Below are positions 28,372-38,323 of a stretch of DNA of 64,000 nucleotides, piece after piece (position 1 is the first letter of the stretch; every line of letters begins with the position of its first letter). The stretch is taken from NCBI GenBank assembly GCA_963820095.1, contig CAWFZA010000017.1, forward strand, positions 1-64,000. Direction: 5' to 3'. The translations under genes and the position numbers were made by a program. The notes under the pieces are model-generated. The model made no database searches, was not told where the DNA came from, and worked only from the letters and a program-made list of their open reading frames with translations. This DNA is from Roseiarcus sp963820095. GTDB lineage: Bacteria; Pseudomonadota; Alphaproteobacteria; Rhizobiales; Beijerinckiaceae.

Positions 28372-29100
28372 ATGGCCGATCCTTTTCCACTGCCCTTCCA
28401 CCGGTCCTTCAGCCAGCGGCTCCGCTCCTGGTTCTTCACCGGGCTCGTTGTGTTCGGTCCGATCGCGGTCACCGCCTACATCGCCTGGTGGGTCATCAAC
28501 ACCATCGACAACTGGGTGAGGCCCTGGTTGCCCAACATTCTGTCGCCCGACGCGTACCTTCCCTTTCACATCCCCGGACTTGGCGTCGTCATCGCGATTG
28601 TCGGGCTCACCTTGCTCGGGTTCCTGACCGCCAATTTCATCGGCCGTTCGCTGGTCAGATTCGGCGAGGCGATGCTCGATCGCACGCCGCTCGTCCGCGG
28701 GGTCCACAAGGGCCTCAAACAGGTGTTCGAAACGATCTTCAGCCAGTCCGGCAGCCAATTCCGCAAGGTCGGGCTGGTTGAATTTCCGATTCCCGGCAGC
28801 TGGTCGATCGTGTTCATTTCCTCCGCCCCGGCGGAGATCATCTCCGCCGCCGTGCCGGAGAGCAAGCCGATGATTTCGGCCTTCATGCCCTGCACGCCGA
28901 ACCCGACAACCGGCTTCTTCTTCTATATTCCGGCCGACCAGGTTATCGAACTGCCGATCTCCGCCGACGAGGCTGCGAAACTCGTCATGTCGGCCGGTCT
29001 CATCCAGCCGCAAGGCCAGGCGGCGCTGGCCGCGATGGCGGAAGCGGCGAAGCTGGCCAAGCCGACAATGGAAACGCAGACGTCCGGCGCCGGGCCATAG
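28372..29100 (+). CDS. DUF502 family membrane protein
   Basis: This 242-residue protein has two N-terminal membrane helices (about 18-42, WFFTGLVVFGPIAVTAYIAW, and about 66-88, GLGVVIAIVGLTLLGFLTAN) separated by a short loop, then a soluble domain with IVFISSAPAE and FMPCTPNPTTGFFFYIPADQ, the conserved DUF502 core. The function of the family is unknown. ATG 28372 was taken because the hydrophobic start then fits; a longer upstream frame has no membrane or family character. It sits ahead of frr but about 190 bp away, probably a separate transcript. Confidence 0.85.
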   Translation: MADPFPLPFHRSFSQRLRSWFFTGLVVFGPIAVTAYIAWWVINTIDNWVRPWLPNILSPDAYLPFHIPGLGVVIAIVGLTLLGFLTANFIGRSLVRFGEAMLDRTPLVRGVHKGLKQVFETIFSQSGSQFRKVGLVEFPIPGSWSIVFISSAPAEIISAAVPESKPMISAFMPCTPNPTTGFFFYIPADQVIELPISADEAAKLVMSAGLIQPQGQAALAAMAEAAKLAKPTMETQTSGAGP

Positions 29101-29167
29101 CTGCGGCGAGCGAGGCGCGTATTTCTCCCTACGGCCCTTCTCGGAGCGCCGATATGGCGGCCCTTCT

Positions 29168-29202
29168 TTGGACGCTGTTAGTGGGATAAAGCTATGCTAT
29201 GA
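29168..29202 (+). promoter_or_regulatory. Possible promoter upstream of frr
   Basis: TTGGAC at 29168-29173 resembles a housekeeping -35 box, and CTATGCTATGA at 29192-29202 could hold the -10 box, with a spacer near 19 bp, longer than ideal. The same 11-mer CTATGCTATGA occurs upstream of hfq (19638-19648). Only pattern evidence. Confidence 0.3.
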
Positions 29203-29286
29203 GCGGCAGGGCGGGACTCTTGCCGCAAACTCGCTTTTGGCGGACCCGCCTCTGTCGCGGCCTTGCCTCCAATTCGTGTGACCCAT

Positions 29287-29853
29287 ATGGCGCAACTGCC
29301 TCAATTTGACCTTGCCGAACTCAAACGCCGCATGCAGGCCGCGCACGCGTCGCTCAAGCACGAACTGGGCGGCCTTCGCACCGGCCGGGCCAGCGTGAGC
29401 TTGCTCGAGCCTGTGCATGTCGAGGCCTACGGTCAGCGGATGCCGCTCAATCAGGTTGCCACGATCAGCGTTCCCGAGTCGCGCGCGCTCTCGGTCTCGA
29501 TATGGGACAAGAGCATGGTGCAGGCGGTCGACAAGGCGATCCGGGACGCCAACCTCGGCCTCAGTCCGACCGTCGAGGGTACGGTTCTGCGCATCCGCAT
29601 TCCCGAATTGAACGAGCAGCGGCGCAAGGAAATGGTCAAGATCGCGCACAAATACAGCGAGGACGCGCGCGTGGCGGTCCGACACATACGCCGGGACGGA
29701 CTTGATATCCTCAAGAAGCTGTTGAAGGAGCACGCCATCAGCGAGGACGACGAGAAGCGCCACGAGGCGGACGTGCAGAAGGCGACCGACCAGGCCATTC
29801 AGGAGATCGACAGCTCATTGGCCGGAAAGGAAAAGGAGATTATGCAGGTCTAG
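29287..29853 (+). CDS. frr: Ribosome recycling factor
   Basis: This 188-residue RRF works with EF-G to split post-termination ribosomes. Typical motifs are LGGLRTGRASVSLLEPVHVE, YGQRMPLNQVATISVPE, IPELNEQRRKEMVK and AVRHIRRDGLDILKKL. The start at ATG 29287 gives the normal length; an upstream in-frame codon would add eight residues. It begins the long envelope operon (uppS follows after 28 bp). In most relatives pyrH lies just upstream of frr; here pyrH is 23 kb away with rpsB and tsf. Confidence 0.95.
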   Translation: MAQLPQFDLAELKRRMQAAHASLKHELGGLRTGRASVSLLEPVHVEAYGQRMPLNQVATISVPESRALSVSIWDKSMVQAVDKAIRDANLGLSPTVEGTVLRIRIPELNEQRRKEMVKIAHKYSEDARVAVRHIRRDGLDILKKLLKEHAISEDDEKRHEADVQKATDQAIQEIDSSLAGKEKEIMQV

Positions 29854-29881
29854 GCGATCGCCGTCCTTGTCCGAGGCCCAT

Positions 29882-30640
29882 ATGCATCATCAACGCTCCA
29901 CTCCCTGTTCGGCTCGGACTCCAGCCCATGTCGCCGTCATCATGGACGGCAACGGCCGTTGGGCGCAGTCGCGCGGTTTGCCTCGCTTCGAGGGCCATCG
30001 GCGCGGCGTCGAGGCGGTGCGCCGGGTTGTGCGTTCCGCGATCGAACGCGGCGTGCAATTCCTCACGGTCTACAGCTTCTCGGCGGAGAACTGGAGCCGT
30101 CCCCCGGAGGAGGTGGCGATGCTGATGGGCCTCCTCAAGCGTTTCATTCGCGAGGATCTGGCGGAATTGAACGCCAACGGCGTCAGGGTCAAGGTCATCG
30201 GCCAACGCGACAACCTCAAGCCGGATATCATCGCCCTCATCGTCGAGGCCGAAATGCTGACCGCCAGCAATCGCGGCCTCACGCTGACGGTGGCTTTCAA
30301 CTATGGCGGGCGGCAGGAAATCTTCGATGCGGCGCGTCGTTTGGCGCTCGATATCCGCGATGGGCGCCTCGACGCCCGCTCGATCGGCCCCGACGACTTG
30401 GCCGAGCGTCTTGACACGACCGGCTTGCCCGATCCCGATCTCATCATCCGCACTTCCGGCGAAATGCGGCTCTCGAACTTCTTGCTCTGGCAGGCGGCCT
30501 ACGCCGAACTCGTGTTCCTGCCTGTCCTATGGCCCGATTTCGACGACGCCGCGTTCCTTTCCGCGCTCGACCAATATGCGGCGCGCCAACGCCGTTTCGG
30601 CGCTCTTATCGAACCCGCCGCGGTCAAGTCGGCTTCGTGA
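29882..30640 (+). CDS. uppS: Undecaprenyl diphosphate synthase
   Basis: This 252-residue cis-prenyltransferase makes undecaprenyl diphosphate, the lipid carrier for peptidoglycan and O-antigen. Motifs: VAVIMDGNGRWA with the catalytic Asp, TVYSFSAENWSRP, and the C-terminal substrate loop DLIIRTSGEMRLSNFLLWQ. ATG 29882 is used; a TTG 15 bp upstream is possible. It is followed by cdsA after about 10 bp. Confidence 0.95.
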   Translation: MHHQRSTPCSARTPAHVAVIMDGNGRWAQSRGLPRFEGHRRGVEAVRRVVRSAIERGVQFLTVYSFSAENWSRPPEEVAMLMGLLKRFIREDLAELNANGVRVKVIGQRDNLKPDIIALIVEAEMLTASNRGLTLTVAFNYGGRQEIFDAARRLALDIRDGRLDARSIGPDDLAERLDTTGLPDPDLIIRTSGEMRLSNFLLWQAAYAELVFLPVLWPDFDDAAFLSALDQYAARQRRFGALIEPAAVKSAS

Positions 30641-30650
30641 GGACGGGCGC

Positions 30651-31508
30651 GTGGGGTTGAGCGGAGGGGATCCGGCGGTCCGACAGGCGCCGCGCAGGCG
30701 CTTCGATCCGGATCTCGGGCCGCGGGTCGCCGCCGCGGCGGTGATGGGCGGCCTCGCGCTGGCGAGCGCGTGGATCGGCGGCTTCATCTTCCTCGTTTTC
30801 TGGTGGCTCGCGTCCATTGTCGTTCTGTGGGAGTGGCAGCGGCTGGTCGGTGGACCGCGGCTTGCCGAGCGCGTGGCGCTCGGCGCCCTTATCATCGCGC
30901 TCATTGCGCTCGCCGCGCTGCACAATTCCCTGCTGGGCGCCGTCGCTGGGCTCGTTGTCGGCGCGGGCGCTGTCGGCTGGCTGGCCGGACCGAGGGACGG
31001 GCCGTGGGCCGCGACCGGCGCGCTCTACGCGGGCGCCCTCGTCGCGAGCGTCGGCCTGTTGAGAATGAGTTCGAGCTACGGCCTGGCCGCGGTCTCATGG
31101 CTGTTCGCGGTCGTTTGGGGCGCGGATATCGCGGCTTATTTCGCCGGGCGGCTCATTGGGGGACCGAGGCTTTGGCCGAGCGTCTCTCCCGGCAAGACCT
31201 GGGCCGGCGCGATCGTCGGCGCGCTTGCGGGCGCGCTCCTTGGCCTCATGCTGGCGCCGTGGACGAATCGCGTTACGGCTCTGTTCTGGCTTGGTCTTGC
31301 GACGGCGATCGTGTCCGAGCTTGGCGATTTGTTCGAATCCGCGCTCAAGCGCCGTTTCGGCGTCAAGGATTCGAGTGGCCTGATCCCGGGCCATGGAGGA
31401 TTGATGGATCGACTTGACGCGTTCGTCGCGGCTTCCCTTTTTGCCGCGGTCGTAGCAGGCCTCAACTCGCGGGGTTCGTTCATCGCCGGCGGATTGTTTC
31501 AGTGGTGA
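30651..31508 (+). CDS. cdsA: Phosphatidate cytidylyltransferase (CDP-DAG synthase)
   Basis: This 285-residue membrane enzyme makes CDP-diacylglycerol from phosphatidate and CTP. There are about seven hydrophobic segments, ending with the family signature from SALKRRFGVKDSSGLIPGHG to GLMDRLDA (about 230-255), and SPGKTWAGAIVGALAGA in the middle. The start is a GTG at 30651 or a TTG at 30657, just after the uppS stop; there is no ATG. The stop overlaps the start of dxr. Confidence 0.92.
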   Translation: MGLSGGDPAVRQAPRRRFDPDLGPRVAAAAVMGGLALASAWIGGFIFLVFWWLASIVVLWEWQRLVGGPRLAERVALGALIIALIALAALHNSLLGAVAGLVVGAGAVGWLAGPRDGPWAATGALYAGALVASVGLLRMSSSYGLAAVSWLFAVVWGADIAAYFAGRLIGGPRLWPSVSPGKTWAGAIVGALAGALLGLMLAPWTNRVTALFWLGLATAIVSELGDLFESALKRRFGVKDSSGLIPGHGGLMDRLDAFVAASLFAAVVAGLNSRGSFIAGGLFQW

Positions 31509-32722
31509 GCGCGGCCGCTAGGGTTCGCGCTTCGTCCTTGCGTTCGCGGGAAACGGCTCCTCGGCCCAAACGTCTGTCGATCCTTGGCGCGACCGGCTCG
31601 ATCGGGCGCTCCTGCGCGCAAGTGATCGCCGCCGCGCCAGGCCGGTTCTCCGTCGTTTCCCTGGCGGGCGGGCGCGACGGGGCGGCGCTTGCAAGATGCG
31701 CGGTCGAGCTTGACGCTGAATTCGTCGCGCTCGCGGACCCTGCGGGCTTTGCCGACTTGAAGGCCGGCCTCGCCGGCCGCGCGGTTGAAATCGCCGCCGG
31801 CCCCGACGCGGTCAAGGAAGCCGCCTTGCGTGAGGCCGATCTCGTGGTCTCCGCCATTGTCGGCGCGGCGGGATTGCGTCCGACCTTCGCGGCGGTCGCC
31901 GCGGGACGGACGGTCGCGCTCGCCAACAAGGAAACCTTGGTGTGCGCAGGCGATTTGGTGATGGAGAAGGCTCGGCGCGCGGGCTCCATGGTGCTGCCGA
32001 TGGATTCCGAGCACAACGCCTTGTTCCAGGCGATCGGATCGCGAGACCCGGACACGATTGAGACGATGACCATCACTGCGTCCGGGGGGCCCTTCCGCGA
32101 ATGGAGCGCCGAGCGCATTGCGGCCGCGACCCGCGAACAGGCGCTTGCCCATCCCAATTGGGTGATGGGGCCGAAGGTGACCATCGATTCGGCCGGTCTG
32201 ATGAACAAGGGTCTCGAGCTGATCGAGGCGCACCATCTCTTCGGCCTGCCGGCCGACCGGCTCGACGTCGTCGTGCACCCGCAATCGATCGTGCACGGGC
32301 TCATCGCCTTCGCCGACGGCTCGCTGATCGCCGGCATGGCGTCGCCGGACATGCGCACCCCGATCGCGCATTGCCTGGCTTATCCGGACCGGATTGCCTC
32401 CGGAGTGCGAGCGCCGGATCTCGCCGCGCTTGGCCGATTGACCTTCGAGCGCGCGGACCTCGAGCGCTTTCCGGCGCTTGGCCTCGCGATCGACGCGCTC
32501 CGCTCCGGCGGAGGCGCGCCCACCGCCCTCAACGCCGCCAATGAAGTCGCCGTCGCCGCTTTCCTTGATCGACGAATTGGCTTCGGCGACATCGCGCGCC
32601 TTGTCGCAAAGACGCTCGCCGCCATGAGCGCGGCCAGCGAATTGAGCGCCCCGGCTGACGTTGCGGAAGCACTGACAATTCACCATATGGCGACAGATCG
32701 AACCGCAAGCCTATTGGCGTAA
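31505..32722 (+). CDS. dxr: 1-deoxy-D-xylulose 5-phosphate reductoisomerase
   Basis: This roughly 405-residue enzyme carries out the NADPH-dependent second step of the MEP isoprenoid pathway. The NADPH loop is SILGATGSIGRS; ANKETLVCAGD, PMDSEHNALFQAI and ASGGPFRE carry catalytic and substrate residues; PNWVMGPKVTIDSAGLMNKG and VVHPQSIVHG are also typical. GTG 31505 overlaps the cdsA stop (GTGA), with another GTG three bases earlier. It supplies precursors consumed by uppS in the same operon. Confidence 0.95.
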   Translation: MSAAARVRASSLRSRETAPRPKRLSILGATGSIGRSCAQVIAAAPGRFSVVSLAGGRDGAALARCAVELDAEFVALADPAGFADLKAGLAGRAVEIAAGPDAVKEAALREADLVVSAIVGAAGLRPTFAAVAAGRTVALANKETLVCAGDLVMEKARRAGSMVLPMDSEHNALFQAIGSRDPDTIETMTITASGGPFREWSAERIAAATREQALAHPNWVMGPKVTIDSAGLMNKGLELIEAHHLFGLPADRLDVVVHPQSIVHGLIAFADGSLIAGMASPDMRTPIAHCLAYPDRIASGVRAPDLAALGRLTFERADLERFPALGLAIDALRSGGGAPTALNAANEVAVAAFLDRRIGFGDIARLVAKTLAAMSAASELSAPADVAEALTIHHMATDRTASLLA

Positions 32723-32812
32723 GCCAGGACTTGCGCCACTTTACTAACTGTTGGGTAACCATCGTCCGCCGGCTCTTGGCCGATGCGACAGTTCGAACTG
32801 GAGGCGCCGCAG

Positions 32813-33964
32813 ATGGCGGGAGTGCATGCGGTCGCCGACCTTCTGGCTTGGCTCGGATGGTACGTCGTTCCTTTCATCGTGATCCTGAGCCTGATCGTGG
32901 CGGTGCACGAGCTCGGGCATTATCTGGTCGGCCGATGGTGCGGCGTTAAAATCGATGCGTTTTCGCTCGGTTTCGGCCCCGAGCTTGCCGCGCGCGTGGA
33001 TTCCCGCGGGACACGGTGGCGGATTGGCGCGTTGCCGCTTGGCGGATACGTCAAGTTTCATGGCGACGCCAACGCCGCCAGCGTCGGCGTCGGTGAAGGC
33101 GCCAACAGCGATTCCGCGGTCGATCGTTCAGTGACCTTGGCGGGTCAGCCGCTGCGAAACCGGGCCGCGATCGTCGTCGCGGGGCCGGTCGCCAATTTCA
33201 TCCTCGCCTTCATCATTTTTACCGGCATGTTCATGGCGTTCGGCCGGGTTGAGCATGCGGCGCGCATCGGGCGGGTCGAGCTGGGCAGCCCGGCCGCCTC
33301 CGCCGGATTCCAGGCCGGCGACTTGGTGAAGTCGATCAACGGGAATCCGATCGACAGCTTTGAAGCGCTTCAGGAATCGACCCTGATGAGCACCGGTCTG
33401 CCGATGAACTTCGTTGTCGAGCGCCAGGGCCACGACCTCGACCTGACGGCGACGCCAAAGATTACCGTCGTCGATCAGGGGGTCTTCGGCAAGCGCCGGA
33501 TGGGCCATCTCGGGCTTGCCTCCTCTGCGGATCGGGGCGACGCCAAGGTCGAACGCTGCGACTTGCCGACTTGCGCCGCCTGGGGCGCCGGCCAGGAATG
33601 GTTCATCGTCAAGGCGACCGGAACCTATATCGTCGGGATTTTCGCGGGCAGAGAATCAACCGATCAAATGTCAGGGTTGATCGGCGCTGCGCAAATGGCT
33701 GGTGAAATGGCGAAAATCAGCCTTTGGGAATTGTTCAGCCTGGCTGCGTGGTTCTCGGTCTCGGTTGGCCTGATGAATCTGCTGCCGGTGCCCCTGCTCG
33801 ACGGCGGGCATCTGGCATTCTACGCCTTCGAGGCCCTCCGGGGACGCCCGCTCAGCGAACGGGCCCAGGAAATTGGCCTGAGAATCGGAATCGCGCTGGT
33901 CGCATTATTAGTGGTTTTCACCACTTCGCACGATCTTCTCCGCTTGGTTACGAACGGGAATTAA
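32813..33964 (+). CDS. rseP: Site-2 zinc metalloprotease RseP (EcfE)
   Basis: This 383-residue intramembrane protease cleaves anti-sigma factors and leftover signal peptides. The zinc motif HELGH lies in the first membrane helix (VAVHELGHYLVGRWCGV). One PDZ domain is present (SPAASAGFQAGDLVKSINGN) instead of the two in E. coli, normal for alphaproteobacteria. The third motif is NLLPVPLLDGGH. ATG 32813 is preferred because GGAG precedes it; an earlier in-frame ATG (32783) has no ribosome-binding site. It could act on the RskA-like anti-sigma factor elsewhere in this window (inference). Confidence 0.93.
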   Translation: MAGVHAVADLLAWLGWYVVPFIVILSLIVAVHELGHYLVGRWCGVKIDAFSLGFGPELAARVDSRGTRWRIGALPLGGYVKFHGDANAASVGVGEGANSDSAVDRSVTLAGQPLRNRAAIVVAGPVANFILAFIIFTGMFMAFGRVEHAARIGRVELGSPAASAGFQAGDLVKSINGNPIDSFEALQESTLMSTGLPMNFVVERQGHDLDLTATPKITVVDQGVFGKRRMGHLGLASSADRGDAKVERCDLPTCAAWGAGQEWFIVKATGTYIVGIFAGRESTDQMSGLIGAAQMAGEMAKISLWELFSLAAWFSVSVGLMNLLPVPLLDGGHLAFYAFEALRGRPLSERAQEIGLRIGIALVALLVVFTTSHDLLRLVTNGN

Positions 33965-34231
33965 CCAACGGTCGACCATGTTGCGTGTCCCCGACGCAAC
34001 GGTCGCCGGAAATGGTGTAGGCTTCGCCAATAACCGTTTGCAGGGGCGACCAAAGATTGTAAAACGCCGTTAATCTTCCCGATCGTCACTCGGCGAGTGG
34101 GAGAGAGCGCCGCGGCGTGTGCGGCGTCGCCCGCGATGGAGCCGTGAGGCGAGCGGGGGCGCGGGCGAGGATCACACGGAAGCGGCGTCCAGTGGCGGGC
34201 CGCTTTGGCGCGAACAGGGGCTTTGGGCCAT

Positions 34232-36707
34232 ATGGATTGGATTCGCGGGTGTGTTGGCGTCCTTGTCGCGGTTGCCCTTGGTCTGTTTGGGTTGAGCTTG
34301 GCGACGGGACCTGCCAGCGCGCAGCAGATCGTTGTCCAAGGCGCGAACGTCGCTCCCTCGGCCCTGAAGCCGTATTTCACCGGAACCGATCCAGCCTCAG
34401 TCGAGCGGGGCGTCGAGGATTTGAAGGCCACCGGCATTTATTCGAATGTCAGCGCGCGGGTGGAGAACGGCAAGATTGTCGTTGACCTCACCGAGGGCGC
34501 GCAGATCATCAATAGAGTGGCGTTCGAAGGCAACCGACAGATCGAGAGCAAGCAGCTCGAAGTCGAGGTGCAATCGAAGCCCCATACCGCCTACAACGAG
34601 GCGACCGCCCAGGGCGACATCGGCAGAATTAAAGATGCGTACAAGAAATACGGCCGCAACGCAGCTGATGTGACCAAGCGGCTCGTTCAATTGCCGAACG
34701 GACGAGTGGATCTCGTTTTCACCGTCAATGAAGGCGAAAAGACCGGCATCCGCGACATCAAGTTTGTTGGGAATCACGCGGTTTCGAACTATCGGCTGCG
34801 GGGGCTGATGCAGACCACCACGATGAACTGGCTCTCGTGGTTCAAGAGCACCGACGTCTATGATCCGGACCGATTGGCCTCGGACCTGGAGGCGATTCGG
34901 CGGTACTATATGAAGAACGGCTACGCCGATTTTCAAATCACGAATACCGACGTCGCCTATCAGACCAATCCCCCCGGCTACGTGATTACGATCACCATGG
35001 ATGAGGGTCCGCAATATCACGTCTCCTCTGTGGGGGTCGTGTCCAATATTCCGAAGGTCGATGGGCCCGCGCTCAATCGTTTGGTCGCTCTACGTCCTGG
35101 GGATGTGTATGACGCAAGCAGCGTCGACAAGTCGGTGGAAGCGATCACCCGTGACGTCGCCCGGCAAGGCTACGCTTTCTCGGAAGCGCGGCCGCATGGC
35201 GAGCGCGACACCGCCAATCATACGATCGCTCTGTCGTTCTCGGTCGATAACGGACCGAAAGTCTATATCGAGCGCATCGACATTGTTGGAAACACCCGCA
35301 CCCGCGACTTCGTCATTCGCCGCGAATTCGATATCGGAGAGGGCGACCCCTACAATCACGTCCTGATCGAGCGAGCCGAGCGACGCCTCAACAGTCTCGG
35401 CTACTTCAAGAAGGTGCACATCTCGAATCGGCCTGGGTCTTCGCCGGATCGGGTCATCGTGGTCGTCGATGTCGAGGACCAGCCCACTGGGTCGATCAGC
35501 CTGAGCGGCGGCTACTCGACGACGGAAGGCTTTTTGGCTGAGCTCGCCTATACCGAAACGAATTTTCTTGGCCGTGGTCAGTATGTCCGCTTGAGCGTTT
35601 CCGACGGCCAGTACACGCAGGGGTGGAAGGCCTCGTTCACCGAACCTTACTTCCTCGGCCAGCGGTTGGCCGCCGGCTTTGACCTTTACCATCAGGTCAA
35701 CAACAACAACCAGTTCGCCCTCTACCAGAATTGGACGACGGGCGGGACCCTTCGGCTCGGTATTCCTATCACCGACGACCTGACGTTTCAGCCCAACTAT
35801 TCGCTCTACGAGTCGAAGATCACCATACCGAATACGAGTAGCGCGCCTTACGACGATTGCGTAGGGCCTGACCAGACTTGGTTTCCCGGCGGTGTCTTGA
35901 TCCCGGTCGTCCCAACGCCGTTTATCAACTGTCTAACGAACGGTGAGGCCCCAGTCGAAATCAAGCAGGCGGCGGCGCAAGGCAACATCGTCACCTCTCT
36001 GGCCGGCTTCTCGGTTCTGTTTAACAATATTGACGACCGGAAGAATCCGACGACTGGATACGCGATCAATTACAAGCAGGATGTCGCGGGCCTCGGCGGG
36101 CAATCCCAGTTCATCCGCGAAACAGTCGATGCCCGCTGGTATCATCCGATCACGGAGGACTTTATCGGGTTGATTCATCTGCAAGCCGGTCAGATCAATC
36201 CCTTTGGCTCGAAGGACGCGCTGATCATCAACAACTTCATGCAGGGGTCATCATTGGTCCGGGGGTTCGCCCCCGGAGGAATTGGACCGCGAGACATCTC
36301 CGACCCTATTCAATATCCAGGCGAGCGCTCTTGGCGGTACGACCTATTATGGCGCATCGGCAGAGGTTGACTTTCCGATCTTCGGCTTGCCGAGGGAGGT
36401 TGGATTGAAGGGGGCTCTGTTCGCGGACGCCGGCAACTTGATCGGATATTCAGGGCCGACCGACTTCTCGGGTTTCCTCGGCTATACGTATTGTCCGCCT
36501 CCGGGGTCGATTGGGAGGGTGTTGCCCACCACGCAGTTGAGTTGCGCGCAAGTCTGGGATCCGAACCAAATCCGCGCCTCGGTGGGAGCGAGCTTGATCT
36601 GGGCCTCGCCGATGGGACCGATCCGGTTTGATTTCGCCATTCCGGTTTCAAAGGGCAAATACGATCAGACCCAGATCTTCAACTTCTCGGGCGGCACGAC
36701 GTTCTAA
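34232..36707 (+). CDS. bamA: Outer membrane protein assembly factor BamA (frameshifted)
   Basis: This protein of about 825 residues inserts beta-barrel proteins in the outer membrane. It has a signal peptide (about 1-32, ending SAQQ), five POTRA repeats to about residue 410 (starts such as RVAFEGNRQIESKQLEVEV, IRDIKFVGNHAVSNYRLRG, ERIDIVGNTRTRDFVIRRE), and then the Omp85 barrel (PTGSISLSGGYSTTEGFLAE, SSLVRGFAPGGIGPRD) ending in a C-terminal Phe. The frame breaks near 36318; removing one C restores DPIQYQASALGGTTYYGASA. BamA is essential, so a sequencing insertion is the likely cause. Follows rseP by 267 bp of non-coding DNA. Confidence 0.93.
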
Positions 36708-36732
36708 CATCGACCCGCCGACCCACAAACAA

Positions 36733-36760
36733 GCGGGCGCGCCAGGGCTGGCGCGCCCGC
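36733..36760. promoter_or_regulatory. Perfect inverted repeat between bamA and lpxD
   Basis: A 13-bp perfect inverted repeat, GCGGGCGCGCCAG with its complement, separated by two bases, lies 26 bp after the bamA stop and before lpxD. There is no T-run, so it is not a classical terminator; it may attenuate or stabilise the operon mRNA. Confidence 0.6.
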
Positions 36761-36784
36761 CGTCGATTCTGACGGGACTCCTTA

Positions 36785-37831
36785 TTGGCCAGGATTCGCT
36801 TTTTTCCGCCGAGTTCAGCGCCGTCGTTGGCCGATGTTGCGGGCTGGTGCGGCGCGACGCTCGCCGCCAACGCCGATTCCGGCCGCGTTATCCGGGACGT
36901 CGCCGCGCTCGATCAGGCCGGCCCGGACGATCTCACCTTCCTCGACAATCCCAGGTATCTCGACGCGCTCAGACGGACGAGAGCGGGGGCGGCGCTCGTT
37001 TCGCCGCGCCATGCCGACGCGGCGCCGGCGACTTGCGCGGTCCTCATCGCCGCCGAGCCGTACCGCGCCATGGCCCTGGTGATGACCAGGCTTTACCCTT
37101 TTGCGGTCAAGCCGGGCTCGGTCTTCGACGAGACCGGGATTTCCCCGGCGGCGATCATTCATCCTTCGGCGCGGCTGGAGCCCGGTGTGATCGTCGATCC
37201 TGGCGCGGTGATCGGCCGCGGCGCCGAGCTCGGCGCCGGCACGATCATCGGGCCGAATGCGGTCATCGGCCCTGAGGTGCGCGTCGGCCGCGACGGCGCG
37301 GTCGGGGCGTCGACCACGATATTCGCCGCGCTGATCGGCGACCGCGTGATCATTCACCCCGGCGCGCATATTGGACAGGACGGCTTCGGCTTCGCCCTAG
37401 GGGCGCGCGGGCATCTCAAAGTCCCCCAGATCGGCCGCGTCATCATTCAAAACGACGTCGAGATCGGCGCCGGCGTAACCATCGATCGCGGCGCCAACCG
37501 AGACACGGTGATCGGTGAGGGCGCCAAGATCGACAATCTCGTGCAGATCGGCCACAACGTCGTCATCGGCCGACATGCGGTGCTGGTCGCCCAGTCCGGC
37601 GTCTCGGGATCGAGCGCCATCGGCGACTTCGCCGCCCTCGGCGGTCAGGCCGGTATCGCCGGGCATCTGACGATCGGCGCGGGCGCCCAGGTCGCCGCGG
37701 CGGCCGGTGTGATGAGCAATATTCCCGCCGGCGAGCGGTGGGCCGGCGCGCCAGCGAAGCCCGTGCGGAAGTTCTTTCGTGAGGTCGCCGCGATCAAGCG
37801 ACTGGCCGATGGCGACGCCAATGCCGAATAA
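36785..37831 (+). CDS. lpxD: UDP-3-O-(3-hydroxyacyl)glucosamine N-acyltransferase
   Basis: This 348-residue acyltransferase adds the N-linked hydroxyacyl chain in lipid A synthesis. An N-terminal uridine-binding domain (about 1-105) is followed by a left-handed beta-helix of hexapeptide repeats (GVIVDPGAVIGRGAELGAGT, VIIHPGAHIGQDGFGFA, IDNLVQIGHNVVIGRHAVLV) and a C-terminal helix. The catalytic His region is in QIGHNV. The start is a TTG at 36785; no ATG fits. Followed by fabZ after 27 bp. Confidence 0.94.
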   Translation: MARIRFFPPSSAPSLADVAGWCGATLAANADSGRVIRDVAALDQAGPDDLTFLDNPRYLDALRRTRAGAALVSPRHADAAPATCAVLIAAEPYRAMALVMTRLYPFAVKPGSVFDETGISPAAIIHPSARLEPGVIVDPGAVIGRGAELGAGTIIGPNAVIGPEVRVGRDGAVGASTTIFAALIGDRVIIHPGAHIGQDGFGFALGARGHLKVPQIGRVIIQNDVEIGAGVTIDRGANRDTVIGEGAKIDNLVQIGHNVVIGRHAVLVAQSGVSGSSAIGDFAALGGQAGIAGHLTIGAGAQVAAAAGVMSNIPAGERWAGAPAKPVRKFFREVAAIKRLADGDANAE

Positions 37832-37858
37832 CGCTGCCGAGCGGAGAAGGGAACCGGA

Positions 37859-38323
37859 ATGAACGAACCAACCGCCCGCACGTTCGAAAGCTACGATATC
37901 CAGAAGCTGCTCGACCTATTGCCGCACCGCTATCCGTTTCTTCTGGTCGACCGGATCGTGGAGGCGCGCGCCGACGAATATGGCGTCGGGATCAAGAACG
38001 TGACGGCCAACGAGCCTCATTTCCAGGGCCATTTTCCAGGCCGGCCGGTCATGCCGGGCGTGCTGTTGATCGAGGCGATGGCGCAAACTGCCGGCGCGCT
38101 GTGCGTCGCCTCGCAGACGGACAAGTCCGCGCCTAGCGTCGTCTACATGATGACGGTCGACAAGGCCAAGTTCCGCAAGCCGGTCGTTCCTGGCGACCAG
38201 GTGCGGTTTCACATGACCCGCATCGTTAAGAAGCGCAACATGTGGTGGTTCCGAGGCGAGGCGAAGGTGGACGGCGTGCTGGTTTGCGAAGCCGAGGTCT
38301 CCGCGATGCTGGTGCGTGAATGA
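37859..38323 (+). CDS. fabZ: 3-hydroxyacyl-ACP dehydratase
   Basis: This 154-residue hot-dog-fold dehydratase removes water from 3-hydroxyacyl-ACP in fatty-acid elongation. The active site is in NEPHFQGHFPGRPVMPGVLL (catalytic His) with the Glu in LIEAMAQTAG. DLLPHRYPFLLVDRIVE is the family N-terminus. AGAAGGGAACC precedes the ATG. It shares 3-hydroxyacyl-ACP with lpxA and lpxD, and its stop overlaps the lpxA start (ATGA). Confidence 0.95.
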   Translation: MNEPTARTFESYDIQKLLDLLPHRYPFLLVDRIVEARADEYGVGIKNVTANEPHFQGHFPGRPVMPGVLLIEAMAQTAGALCVASQTDKSAPSVVYMMTVDKAKFRKPVVPGDQVRFHMTRIVKKRNMWWFRGEAKVDGVLVCEAEVSAMLVRE

